From assembly GCF_030541005.1 (NCBI RefSeq), contig NZ_JASSVM010000004.1, positions 62,001 through 126,000 of the forward strand: 64,000 bases of DNA, in the 5' to 3' direction. The notes beneath the pieces are model-generated. The model searched no databases and had not been told where the DNA came from. It saw only the letters and a list, made by a program, of their open reading frames with translations. Within the stretch, counting starts at the first letter, position 1. Every line of letters starts with the position of its first letter. The DNA is from Marinobacter sp. SS5-14b (GTDB lineage: Bacteria; Pseudomonadota; Gammaproteobacteria; Pseudomonadales; Oleiphilaceae). Position numbers and translations under genes: made by a program. Positions 46,391 to 53,811 of this stretch are shown here, piece by piece.

Positions 46391-47571
46391 ACCGCCAGGC
46401 CACTCATTGCCTGCACTTCTGCCAGCGACAGCAGATCGGACCGGCCTAGCTGACTGATGGAGGTTTTACCCATCAAAGACAGTGTCAGCTCGATTTCAAG
46501 CCGGATGGTATGAAACAGGTTTTCCACTGCGCTCTGTCCGCCGGCAGCCAGCGCATACCCCCACGGACGTCCCACCAGGCAGCCATCCGCTCCAAGGCAC
46601 AGGGCCCGGACCACATCCTGTCCGGTTTGAACGCCGCCATCGACCAACACCTGACATTGCCCCGCCACCTCTGCCGAGATGGCCGGCAGCATGCTCAGGG
46701 ACGCCGGTGCGCCATCCAGTTGACGACCACCATGATTGGAGACCACCACGGCATCCGCGCCCACCTTAAGAGCCGAGCGGGCATCGTCCACTTCCATAAT
46801 GCCCTTGATCACCAGCTTGCCTGGCCAGTGCTGGCGTATCCAGTCCAGATCATTCCAGGTGACCGAGGGATCAAACTGGCTCTCAACCCAGGCTTTAAAG
46901 TCCTCCGGCTTGCGGCCCGATGGCACCACACTGGCCAGATTACCAAACGTCAGCGGCTTGCCACCAATGGCCACATCCGCCAGCCAGCGCGGATGGCCCA
47001 GCAGATCCAACACTTTGCGCACCTTCGCCGGCAGCGACAAATTGCCGTTCATGCCGTTGCGAACATCCCGGTACCGCAGGCCCAACCTGGCCAGATCGAC
47101 CGTGAACACCAGGGTCTTGAAACCGGCCTGCCAGGCTCTTGCCAACATCTCCTCGGAAAAGCCCCGGTCTTTCAGCACATAGAGCTGGAACCACCGATTG
47201 GCATCCGGAACGTCCCGGGCCACCTCTTCCACCGAACAAATACCCACGGTACTCAAGCAAAACGGAATGTTGGCTCTGGCACCGGCCGCTGCAGCCTGCA
47301 CCTCCCCCCGCCTGGCCAACATCCCGGCCAGACCCATGGGCGCCATGACCAGGGGCATGGTGGCAGCCGTTCCCAGCAAAGTGGCGGACGTATCAATACG
47401 GGAAACGTCGGTCATCACCCTTTGGCGAAAACACCATTGTTCAAAGGCGCGCCGGTTTTCAGCCAGGGTATGTTCAGAAAAGGCACCGCCGTCCAGATAG
47501 TCGAACAACATGCGCGGTAGTTTGCGCCTGGCCAACAGGCGATAATCACTGACTGAAGCGGGGGCGAGCAT
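46387..47571 (-). CDS. FMN-dependent alpha-hydroxy-acid dehydrogenase (L-lactate dehydrogenase-like)
   Basis: 394 residues, FMN-binding TIM barrel. Seen: MLFDYLDGGAFSEHTLAENRRAF, APMGLAGMLARRGEVQAA, FTVDLARLGLRYRDVRNG, KGIMEVDDARSALKVGADAVVVSNHGGRQLDG (catalytic His and Arg) and VDGGVQTGQDVVRALCLGADGCLVGRPWGYALAAGG. It oxidises L-lactate or a related 2-hydroxy acid and feeds the quinone pool. Tail-to-tail four-base overlap with ubiT. Confidence 0.9.
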   Translation of the reverse strand: MLAPASVSDYRLLARRKLPRMLFDYLDGGAFSEHTLAENRRAFEQWCFRQRVMTDVSRIDTSATLLGTAATMPLVMAPMGLAGMLARRGEVQAAAAGARANIPFCLSTVGICSVEEVARDVPDANRWFQLYVLKDRGFSEEMLARAWQAGFKTLVFTVDLARLGLRYRDVRNGMNGNLSLPAKVRKVLDLLGHPRWLADVAIGGKPLTFGNLASVVPSGRKPEDFKAWVESQFDPSVTWNDLDWIRQHWPGKLVIKGIMEVDDARSALKVGADAVVVSNHGGRQLDGAPASLSMLPAISAEVAGQCQVLVDGGVQTGQDVVRALCLGADGCLVGRPWGYALAAGGQSAVENLFHTIRLEIELTLSLMGKTSISQLGRSDLLSLAEVQAMSGLAV

Positions 47572-47673
47572 AGGGGCACTCGTGCTAAGGAGCTTATAGC
47601 TCTCGGTTTTTATTGGACATCCGGTTACGACACTTTACGCCTCTTCAGCATTGATGTCCCGCGCTCGACACCC

Positions 47674-47982
47674 TCAGCGCAGAGTCGTCCAGCTTGCCAA
47701 TGTTTCAGGGAAGAGCCAGACCAAAACTGCGAGCAGGGAGAACACGTAAAAATAGGCGGTAATCAGATAATAGATATAGGGAGATGCATCTTTCAGTTCC
47801 ATAAAGTGATCAATGATCAATCTGGCTTTGACCACAATCATTGCTGCAATAACCAACGTAATCACCAGCCCGGGTTCGGCCCGTTCAGCAATCAATGCAT
47901 TGACCACGGTGAGCCCGACCAGAATCACCCACATGCGATCCAGATGCCTGCCAGCGACCCGCGCTTTGTCAGTCACGTTCAT
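47674..47982 (-). CDS. norF: NorF-like cytochrome oxidase subunit IV family protein
   Basis: 102 residues, three membrane helices (MWVILVGLTVVNALIA, LVITLVIAAMIVVKARLIIDHFMEL, LITAYFYVFSLLAVLVWLF). The KARLIIDHFMEL stretch is typical of the NorF/COX4-like family, an accessory to nitric-oxide reductase. 30 bases downstream of norE. Confidence 0.8.
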   Translation of the reverse strand: MNVTDKARVAGRHLDRMWVILVGLTVVNALIAERAEPGLVITLVIAAMIVVKARLIIDHFMELKDASPYIYYLITAYFYVFSLLAVLVWLFPETLASWTTLR

Positions 47983-48012
47983 TCTGATCTCCTTTTACAA
48001 TTTATCGCCGGT

Positions 48013-48630
48013 TTACCGAAGGACATACATCAATGGAAAAATCAGAATCCAGGCCAGATCAATCATGTGCCAGTAGCAAGCAGCGGCAATCAGACCATTG
48101 TGGTTGGTGGCGGTAAACCCTCCTGAACGAATCCGGAGAATCGCCCAGAGAATCCCCCCGCTACCCCAGAATACGTGCAGCATATGGTTGAAGGTTGTGT
48201 AGTAATACACTGCAAAAAAATTACTAGTGTTTGTCTGAATGCCCTGCTCCTGGTTCCAAAGGTACTCCAGACACTTGATAGCCAGATAGACAGCGCCGCA
48301 CGCGAGTGTGCCCCAGAGCCAGCGCACGGCTTTTTCCGGCTGGTCAGCCCTCAGTGCATAGATACCTTTGACCACAAAATAGCTACTGGTAATCAGAACC
48401 AGGGTATTGATCGTTCCTGCAAGGGTGTGCAATTGAAGGGGGCCGGAGTTGAACTCATCCGGGTGGTGAGCACGGGCGATGAAGTAGACCACAAAAAAGA
48501 TGGCAAACTCCGTCAACTCCGAGAAGATTCCGACCCAGATAGCCGGATTTCCGGGTACGCGCTTACTGTCGAAAACGGGCTTTGGAGGGGATGTCAGCTC
48601 CGGCAAACTCGCATCTGTCTGAGTGGCCAT
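48013..48630 (-). CDS. norE: NorE-like cytochrome oxidase subunit III family protein
   Basis: 205 residues, five membrane helices with the heme-copper oxidase subunit III pattern (PAIWVGIFSELTEFAIFFVVYFIAR, YWHMIDLAWILIFPLMYVLR). NorE supports full activity of the NO reductase NorCB. norCB are not in this window. I chose the ATG at 48630 because GAGG lies seven bases upstream; an ATG 21 bases earlier has no ribosome site. Confidence 0.87.
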   Translation of the reverse strand: MATQTDASLPELTSPPKPVFDSKRVPGNPAIWVGIFSELTEFAIFFVVYFIARAHHPDEFNSGPLQLHTLAGTINTLVLITSSYFVVKGIYALRADQPEKAVRWLWGTLACGAVYLAIKCLEYLWNQEQGIQTNTSNFFAVYYYTTFNHMLHVFWGSGGILWAILRIRSGGFTATNHNGLIAAACYWHMIDLAWILIFPLMYVLR

Positions 48631-48677
48631 ATGCGCCTCTTCATTGATCATTAAGATTCATAAAGTCTCTAGCCGGT

Positions 48678-48910
48678 TCAGATCATTCCCAGCTCAAGCC
48701 GGGCCTCTTCATCGAGGTTGTCGTAGCTCCAGGATGGATCAAACACAATCTCCACCTTGCACTCTTTCACAAACGGAACCTGCAGAATATTGTCTTTAAC
48801 ATCGGCCGCAATCACATCACCCGGGCCGCCATACCAGGCACATTCTGCCTTTCCAGCAAGTTCAGAAGATAGGCCCTGGCTTCCGCGGTCACTTCAGCGT
48901 TGATCTCCAC
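48678..48910 (-). pseudogene. Frameshifted Fe-S assembly gene remnant (A-type start, DUF59-type end)
   Basis: A GTG at 48910 with GGGAGGTGG upstream opens a frame starting VEINAEVTAEARAYLLNLLERQN, similar to the N-terminus of A-type/NfuA Fe-S carriers, but it stops after about 31 codons. In the next frame, open to a stop at 48678, lies a typical DUF59/MIP18 C-terminal half: PGDVIAADVKDNILQVP, then CKVEIVFDPSWSYDNLDEEARLELGMI. The middle of both families is missing. This looks like a deletion plus frameshift that fused two genes, or one decayed gene. Confidence 0.6.
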
Positions 48911-49052
48911 GGTTAACCACCTCCCGTGCTCTCTGTTTTTCCCGTTGATATTTCGCCTGGTTGGATTTGCATTCATCCCGAACCAGTTCCAGCCACCTCA
49001 GGTGCTGTGCCCAGACCTCACCTTTTATGTGTTCCGGCTTACTGCACTTCAT
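48894..49052 (-). CDS. Small uncharacterised charged protein
   Basis: 52 residues, soluble, with many Lys, Arg and Glu and an amphipathic helix (HLRWLELVRDECKSNQAKYQ). ATG at 49052 has GGGAGG eight bases upstream, a strong ribosome site. Its end overlaps the start of the broken Fe-S gene. No family recognised. Confidence 0.55.
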   Translation of the reverse strand: MKCSKPEHIKGEVWAQHLRWLELVRDECKSNQAKYQREKQRAREVVNRGDQR

Positions 49053-49152
49053 CACCATTTCCTCCCTCACACCACAAGAAAATGAGAATAATTCTTGACT
49101 ACTTTTAAAGTGTATTCGATATATATGTTAAAGCAAGAGAGGAGGATTAACA

Positions 49153-49714
49153 ATGAACTATCAGGATATTCTCGGACGCTGCAGTGAAACTGCGGTCAGC
49201 CAGTTGGCAAGCAGATGCCCGGGAACACTCGATGTATTCCGCCGATACGTGCCGCATATCGACAACCACCGTCAGGCCACCGTAGAGATGGTCGCCTCCA
49301 TAGCCAATGTTGAGCCAGGGCAGTTATGCCAGGAACTGTTTGACACAGTCATGGAGCAGACATCTGTTGCAGAACTGGATACTGACGTACTGCTGGCGCT
49401 GATATTGCGGGGGTACCATCGCCCAAATGAACGAAGAACATTCAATCATCAAAAAACAACTGAAAAAGCTCCGCGACATGACCCGAAACTACCGGGCACC
49501 GGAGTCTGCATGTCGTTCATGGAGACGTTTCTACCATGAACTGAAAGCTCTGGATTTCAGGCTTTCTGAGCAAATCTACCTGGAGCGGGATGTGCTGCGG
49601 GCCAAACTCGCCCAGAATAATCGTGAGGCGGAACTTTTCAGGGAGCTGGCAGCCAACGAACAGGCAGAAGCCCGCCTGCAGTCCAGAGATATTGGGCGGC
49701 TGGAAATGTACTAA
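49153..49714 (+). pseudogene. Broken di-iron RIC/YtfE (ScdA) gene
   Basis: A good ATG (AGAGGAGG upstream) starts an intact ScdA_N domain (MNYQDILGRCSETAVSQLASRCPGTLDVF). After LALILRGYH the frame turns to unrelated sequence (to 49539). In another frame from 49427 the C-terminal half of the same family resumes: HSIIKKQLKKLRDMT, APESACRSWRRFYHEL. About 70 residues with several metal-binding His are missing, and the last HIxLENN motif reads QIYLERD. RIC repairs Fe-S centres after NO damage, so loss of a working copy would matter here; another copy may exist elsewhere. Confidence 0.7.
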
Positions 49715-49745
49715 CGACGCACCACCAACTCTTACGGTCTGCATG

Positions 49746-49769
49746 AAACCCCCGGTCAAGCCGGGGTTT
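49746..49769 (+). terminator. Rho-independent-like terminator after the RIC remnant
   Basis: AAACCCC-C-GG / CC-GGGGTTT hairpin with one bulged C and a TCAAG loop, ending in TTT, 32 bases after the last stop. Confidence 0.55.
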
Positions 49770-49912
49770 CGGTAACTGCACGGCTCACTGCCCCAAGGGA
49801 TTAAACCCCATGAAGGCCATCGGCCGAATCAAGGCGATAACAGATTAGCGCCGGAATGCCTGTTGCTCAGTGACAATATCACCAAGCAGCATACGCACTG
49901 TCCGGAAGCACA

Positions 49913-50116
49913 TCAGTCAACCGGCTGTTCCTCTTTCAAGCCGAGCTTTTTGAGGATTACCATCGCCGGGCACCATTTGGTGAACGATGACTGAATCAGA
50001 TTCAGTGCGATAAATCCGGTGAACAACAACCAGTAAGGACTTGCGTAATGAGCAAGCAAAATGGATATCAGGGTAAAGACACCGGCCATCAGGCGAAGAC
50101 CTTCATTGACGGTCAT
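49913..50116 (-). CDS. DUF2892 (YgaP-like) small membrane protein
   Basis: 67 residues, two membrane helices. MTVNEGLRLMAGVFTLISILLAHY and LLFTGFIALNLIQSSFTKWCPAMVILKKLGL are typical of the DUF2892 membrane domain found alone or fused to rhodanese. The TKWCPA cysteine is conserved in the family. Function unknown; often near sulfur or stress genes. Confidence 0.82.
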   Translation of the reverse strand: MTVNEGLRLMAGVFTLISILLAHYASPYWLLFTGFIALNLIQSSFTKWCPAMVILKKLGLKEEQPVD

Positions 50117-50205
50117 AACACACCTCCTTCAGGGCATATAGGTATAACATTCGCCTTTTGGTACGGACCGACAATGATGCACATCATCTTTAAGGAAGAT
50201 TGACC

Positions 50206-50652
50206 ATGACACTGGCTGAAAAACTCTGCCTGAGCGCCGCTTTCCTTTTCTTTATGACCGGATTACTGACCGGGATCTGGAAATACTGGTGCATAGCCAG
50301 AAGCCCCAAAGCGGCCGCACCCCGGTACGTTGACATCGCCCACCGCAGCTCACTGATGTACAGCTTTGCCGCCATGCTGCTGGGCTGGTTTGCCGGTTAC
50401 AGCCTTTACCCAGGCTGGCTGAACACCCTGGCAGCCGCGGCTGCCCTTGGCTTCTTCGCCCTGGCCATCGGCACCTACATCATTCACGGCCGGCTTCGGG
50501 ACACCAGCAACCAGCTGCGCAAACCCCACAGGCTCGGCAACGCCACACTGCCACCGTGGCTCATTCATGGCTTCATGGTACTGCTGATTATTGCCGAGGT
50601 GGGTGGCTCACTGGTGTTGGGGTCGGGCGCCCTTATAGCCACATGGCAGTAG
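50206..50652 (+). CDS. Uncharacterised four-helix membrane protein
   Basis: 148 residues with about four membrane helices (LCLSAAFLFFMTGLLTGIWKYW, SFAAMLLGWFAGYSLYP, LAAAAALGFFALAIGTYII, WLIHGFMVLLIIAEVGGSLVLGSG). His residues at helix ends (IAHRSS, IIHG, WLIHG) could bind heme or metal, but no family is recognised. ATG at 50206 with AAGGA upstream. Divergent from the DUF2892 gene. Confidence 0.7.
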   Translation: MTLAEKLCLSAAFLFFMTGLLTGIWKYWCIARSPKAAAPRYVDIAHRSSLMYSFAAMLLGWFAGYSLYPGWLNTLAAAAALGFFALAIGTYIIHGRLRDTSNQLRKPHRLGNATLPPWLIHGFMVLLIIAEVGGSLVLGSGALIATWQ

Positions 50653-50675
50653 ACTATATAGCAAGGAGATCACTC

Positions 50676-50756
50676 GTGAGCCAACCAACCACAACCCTCC
50701 AGCTCAGAGCCGGCTGGTATTACCGGGTGCTACAGGAGGGATTGATGTGCAAGTAA
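50676..50756 (+). pseudogene. Possible relic of a YiiM-like MOSC-domain gene
   Basis: A 26-codon frame with a GTG start and AAGGAG upstream encodes SQPTTTLQL...AGWYYRVLQEG, resembling two short conserved pieces of the MOSC protein YiiM joined together. Too short to be a domain. Best read as a decayed remnant; chance similarity is possible. Confidence 0.35.
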
Positions 50757-50800
50757 CATGCGCATAAAATAGGCGCATCGTTCTGCGCAAGGACTGAACC

Positions 50801-51046
50801 ATGCAATCTGCTCAAGCTACCAAATCCATACGAAAACCAACGAACCTGTCGCTAGATAGTGCCCTTCTCAAAGAGGCGAAAGCTCTGGGAATCAATGTTT
50901 CACGATCAGCAGAGGCAGGGATCGCGGAGGCTGTGAAGCTTCATAAAAAGCAGAAGTGGTTGAAAGAAAATGCCACAGCCCTCGCAAGCTCTAATTCATA
51001 CGTTGAAGCTAACGGTTTGCCTCTTGCACGGCACCGGCAGTTCTGA
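50801..51046 (+). CDS. ccdA: CcdA-family antitoxin
   Basis: 81 residues, ribbon-helix-helix N-terminus (RKPTNLSLDSALLKEAKALGINVSRSAEAGI) and a C-terminal toxin-binding tail ending in NGLPLARHRQF. Stop and ccdB start overlap as TGATG, the standard layout. Confidence 0.92.
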   Translation: MQSAQATKSIRKPTNLSLDSALLKEAKALGINVSRSAEAGIAEAVKLHKKQKWLKENATALASSNSYVEANGLPLARHRQF

Positions 51047-51345
51047 TGGCCCGTTTCGATATCTTTGAAAATAAGGATGGGGCTGGCTATCTGCTGGATG
51101 TTCAGTCAGACCTTCTCAGTGGCTTGAACACCCGAGTTGTTGTGCCACTGTTACCCAAATCCTCGGCACCTTCTCCTGCCCAGAGACTGAATCCTGTATT
51201 TAACATTGAGGGCCAGGAGGTAGTCATGGCTACTCAGTATATGGCTGCTGTGCCTGAAGGCGAATTGCGTTTTGGTGCCGGCAGCCTTGCTGGGCAACAA
51301 AATGAAATTTCCGTGGCGTTGGACATGCTGTTTTTGGGTTTTTGA
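51046..51345 (+). CDS. ccdB: CcdB-family toxin (DNA gyrase poison)
   Basis: 99 residues. Start ARFDIFENKDGAGYLLDVQSDLL, RVVVPLLP and the C-terminal residues VALDMLFLGF match CcdB, which traps gyrase on DNA. A chromosomal CcdAB pair sits here in a stretch rich in gene remnants. Confidence 0.92.
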   Translation: MARFDIFENKDGAGYLLDVQSDLLSGLNTRVVVPLLPKSSAPSPAQRLNPVFNIEGQEVVMATQYMAAVPEGELRFGAGSLAGQQNEISVALDMLFLGF

Positions 51346-51384
51346 TACGGGAACTTCATGTTTTCAGTGGTGTGCCACAGTCGC

Positions 51385-51504
51385 CTAACAAGGCACGGCG
51401 ACGCAGACCAGTCTGCGAATCCGGTTGATGGCCTCATCGATTTCACGGGTGGCCTCACCGGCCCGGGCGGCGGTGTCGTAGGCTCTTTTCAGGCGAATTT
51501 CCAT
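51385..51504 (-). CDS. Short ORF with DUF488-like start
   Basis: 39 residues after GGGAGG and an ATG at 51504. MEIRLKRAYD matches the usual start of DUF488 proteins, then the sequence becomes a helix (EATREIDEAINRIRRL) with no family likeness. May be a remnant or an independent small protein. Confidence 0.35.
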   Translation of the reverse strand: MEIRLKRAYDTAARAGEATREIDEAINRIRRLVCVAVPC

Positions 51505-51588
51505 ACAAACCTCCCATCAGGCGAATGATGCCCTTGAGCCTAACCCTGGATCCTTGTGAGCTCAAAAATCCGCCATGACACAGAGCAT

Positions 51589-52581
51589 TCACCGCATATC
51601 AAAAAACTCCCGATGCATCCGCCGGGCTGGCATACCCCATTTCCGGAACTGGTTGAACAGCGTATTGGCCAGCCCCACCGGGCCGCAGTACCACAGGCTG
51701 GCGTTCTGCCAGTCGGGTACCGAATCCCGGATTTCCTCCGGCGTCAGCCGGCCTTCAGTGCGGCTACGTCGAATGATCAGGTTAACGCCCGCTGCTTCGG
51801 CATCCGCCCGCAACTTTGCGAGGGCCTCCTCGCTGACATCCGCGGTAGGATGGAACAGATAGACAGTGCGGTTGTCAGGACGGCCCGCCAGGCGACCCAT
51901 CCGGGCAATAAACGGAGTAATGCCGATGCCCGCCCCTACCCAGATCTGGGTGCGACAATCATCTTCAAAATCAAAGCCACCATAGGGCCCCTCCAACATA
52001 ACCGGCATACCCTCGCAGATCCGGCGGCTGGCCCGGCGGGTGTGATCCCCCAGTTCCTTGACCACAAATTTCAGACACCGGGTTTCCGGGTTCCAGTCTA
52101 ATGCAATGGTGTAAGGGTGCGGGCCTTCCGCAGCATCCGACGTGATAAAGGCAAACTGCCCGGGGTTATGGCCAGACCACCCCTGCGTTACCCTCACCAG
52201 AAATTCGAACACTTTCAGGTCCGGATATCGGGTGACCGAAACCACCTCCCCCGGCACCTTCCGAACCTTGCCCGGCCAGCCAACCAGCAGCAAAACGGCT
52301 GCAACACTGCCAGCCACAACAGCGATCTGAGTCAGCCAGCCAATAGGCGCTGCCCAGTAATCAAACTCCATCAGGATAAAGCTGTGCCAGGCCAGGGGCA
52401 GGAACACCACCGCCAGCAATTTGTGGGTTTTACGGAACAGGTGGTAGGGAAAAGCCTTCACCAGCGCCAGCACAATCAGCACGGCAGCCGCATAGAAGGC
52501 CCATTCTCCCAAAGTTTCTGCCAGCCCCCGCTGGCCGCGGAACCAGGCTTCAAAGCCATGAGCTCCGATGTCAAAGCTCAT
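51589..52581 (-). CDS. Ferric-reductase-like oxidoreductase, N-terminus probably lost
   Basis: 330 residues. An FAD-binding barrel (HNPGQFAFI, PHPYTIA), NAD(P)-binding domain (IWVGAGIGITPFIARM, LWYCGPVGLANTL) and three membrane helices. Full-length members are about 430-450 residues with two further helices and heme His ahead of the EWAFYAAAVLIVL point where this one nearly begins. The ATG at 52581 has AGGCAGA upstream and overlaps the preceding gene by 11 bases. It may still be expressed as a shortened protein. Confidence 0.75.
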   Translation of the reverse strand: MSFDIGAHGFEAWFRGQRGLAETLGEWAFYAAAVLIVLALVKAFPYHLFRKTHKLLAVVFLPLAWHSFILMEFDYWAAPIGWLTQIAVVAGSVAAVLLLVGWPGKVRKVPGEVVSVTRYPDLKVFEFLVRVTQGWSGHNPGQFAFITSDAAEGPHPYTIALDWNPETRCLKFVVKELGDHTRRASRRICEGMPVMLEGPYGGFDFEDDCRTQIWVGAGIGITPFIARMGRLAGRPDNRTVYLFHPTADVSEEALAKLRADAEAAGVNLIIRRSRTEGRLTPEEIRDSVPDWQNASLWYCGPVGLANTLFNQFRKWGMPARRMHREFFDMR

Positions 52582-52792
52582 TATCTGCCTGCACCATTCG
52601 GTCGATCATTTTCGCCATCTTGATGGCGGTGATGACCGCACTCTTCATATCATCGATCGTCGCAGCGTCAGAGATCTGACCGGCAGTGATGCGCGCAGAC
52701 AATATGCGGCTGGCCGCGTCGAGCAGGGACTTTTCGGTGTCTTTGAGTGACACCGATGTACGGTTGTCTTTGGGCGTGTCAAAAAAAGTCAT
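52571..52792 (-). CDS. Hypothetical small protein
   Basis: 73 residues, soluble, helical (SLLDAASRILSARI, MKSAVITAIKMAKMIDRMVQA). No family recognised. Start at 52792 (MTFFDTPKDN) is uncertain because no strong ribosome site precedes it; a GTG 42 bases earlier is possible. Overlaps the ferric-reductase-like gene start. Confidence 0.5.
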   Translation of the reverse strand: MTFFDTPKDNRTSVSLKDTEKSLLDAASRILSARITAGQISDAATIDDMKSAVITAIKMAKMIDRMVQADNEL

Positions 52793-52905
52793 TCGGCGGG
52801 CGCCTGTGTTGTGGAGGATGGTCCTGGAGATCACACTTCTTCATGCAATTTAGAGTGATCGCCCTGCCCTGTCTACCTCAAGCCCCCTACCTCACACCGC
52901 CAATC

Positions 52906-53799
52906 TCAGGTTCGCACCTGATCCATCCCCGGCCTGCCATACCAGTAGCCATCACAAGGTGGCGCCTCTACCAGTTGCAGCGGATCGGTATCCGGTGATT
53001 CGCCCCGGCGCACCTGATCAAAGCGTTTGATCACCGCTTCCATACCCTGATGTTCCGGGCTCAGGCGGACTGTAGACACCCCCATTCGCTCCATATCCGG
53101 CAGCTCCCGCATCAGGTCATAACGTGCCCCGGACAGGGTCGAAATGCCGTTCAGCCGGAACAGTTCCTGGCTTTCGCGCGAGCGCAGTTCCATGCCATCC
53201 GGATGCTCCAGGCAACGGAACTCGCAATTATCCTTCGGTAGATTGTAATGGCGGGCGGTGAAGCACCGGGAGGACCAGGCCAGGGGGAGAAAACCCCAGG
53301 AGAACACCTCAGCGGGCAGGTCCAGACCTTCTTGTTTCAGCTCACTGATCAGCTGGCCCAGGGCTTCCTTGCCCAGTTCCACCGGCAGGTTCCAGCCCCG
53401 CAAGCCCTGCCTGGCCAGGATTTTCAGGGTGGCCACGTTGTAGATGTTCATGGACGGGCCGGTGATAAACGGAATCTTGTTACGAATCGCCACCTGCAGG
53501 GCGCTCTGGTCGTTAGCCTCTACCAGAAATTCATCCTGCTCACAGAAACGGCGAAGGCGCCGAAGATCCGCTTCGGATTCAATCAAGGTCAGGGTGGAAA
53601 GCACTACATTTTTGCCGCAGGCCTTCAGGTCCCGGGCCAGCTCGAGCCAGTCATCGGGTTTCAGCTCACGCCGGCGGGAGCAAACAACCTCCCCCAGGTA
53701 GATGGTCTCAACCGGCCATTCAGCTGCTTGGGCGTAAAAATCGAAAACACTCTGCTTGGACCAGAACCAGAGGATCGGGCCCAGGGATAGCTTCATCAT
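52906..53799 (-). CDS. ubiV: UbiV, Fe-S protein for oxygen-independent ubiquinone hydroxylation
   Basis: 297 residues, peptidase U32-like fold. Four cluster cysteines at 40, 179, 192 and 196 ([28 protein letters not shown]), the pattern shown for E. coli UbiV. With UbiU it forms the hydroxylase that adds ring oxygens without O2. 12 bases after ubiU. Confidence 0.93.
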   Translation of the reverse strand: MMKLSLGPILWFWSKQSVFDFYAQAAEWPVETIYLGEVVCSRRRELKPDDWLELARDLKACGKNVVLSTLTLIESEADLRRLRRFCEQDEFLVEANDQSALQVAIRNKIPFITGPSMNIYNVATLKILARQGLRGWNLPVELGKEALGQLISELKQEGLDLPAEVFSWGFLPLAWSSRCFTARHYNLPKDNCEFRCLEHPDGMELRSRESQELFRLNGISTLSGARYDLMRELPDMERMGVSTVRLSPEHQGMEAVIKRFDQVRRGESPDTDPLQLVEAPPCDGYWYGRPGMDQVRT

Positions 53800-53811
53800 G
53801 ATCGCAGAACC

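Noticed and set aside
49095..49134. Possible FNR half-site (TTGACTACTTTTAA) and NsrR-like dyad in front of the RIC remnant
   Set aside because: The second halves are poor matches and the region is AT-rich; plausible biologically but not supported by the bases alone.
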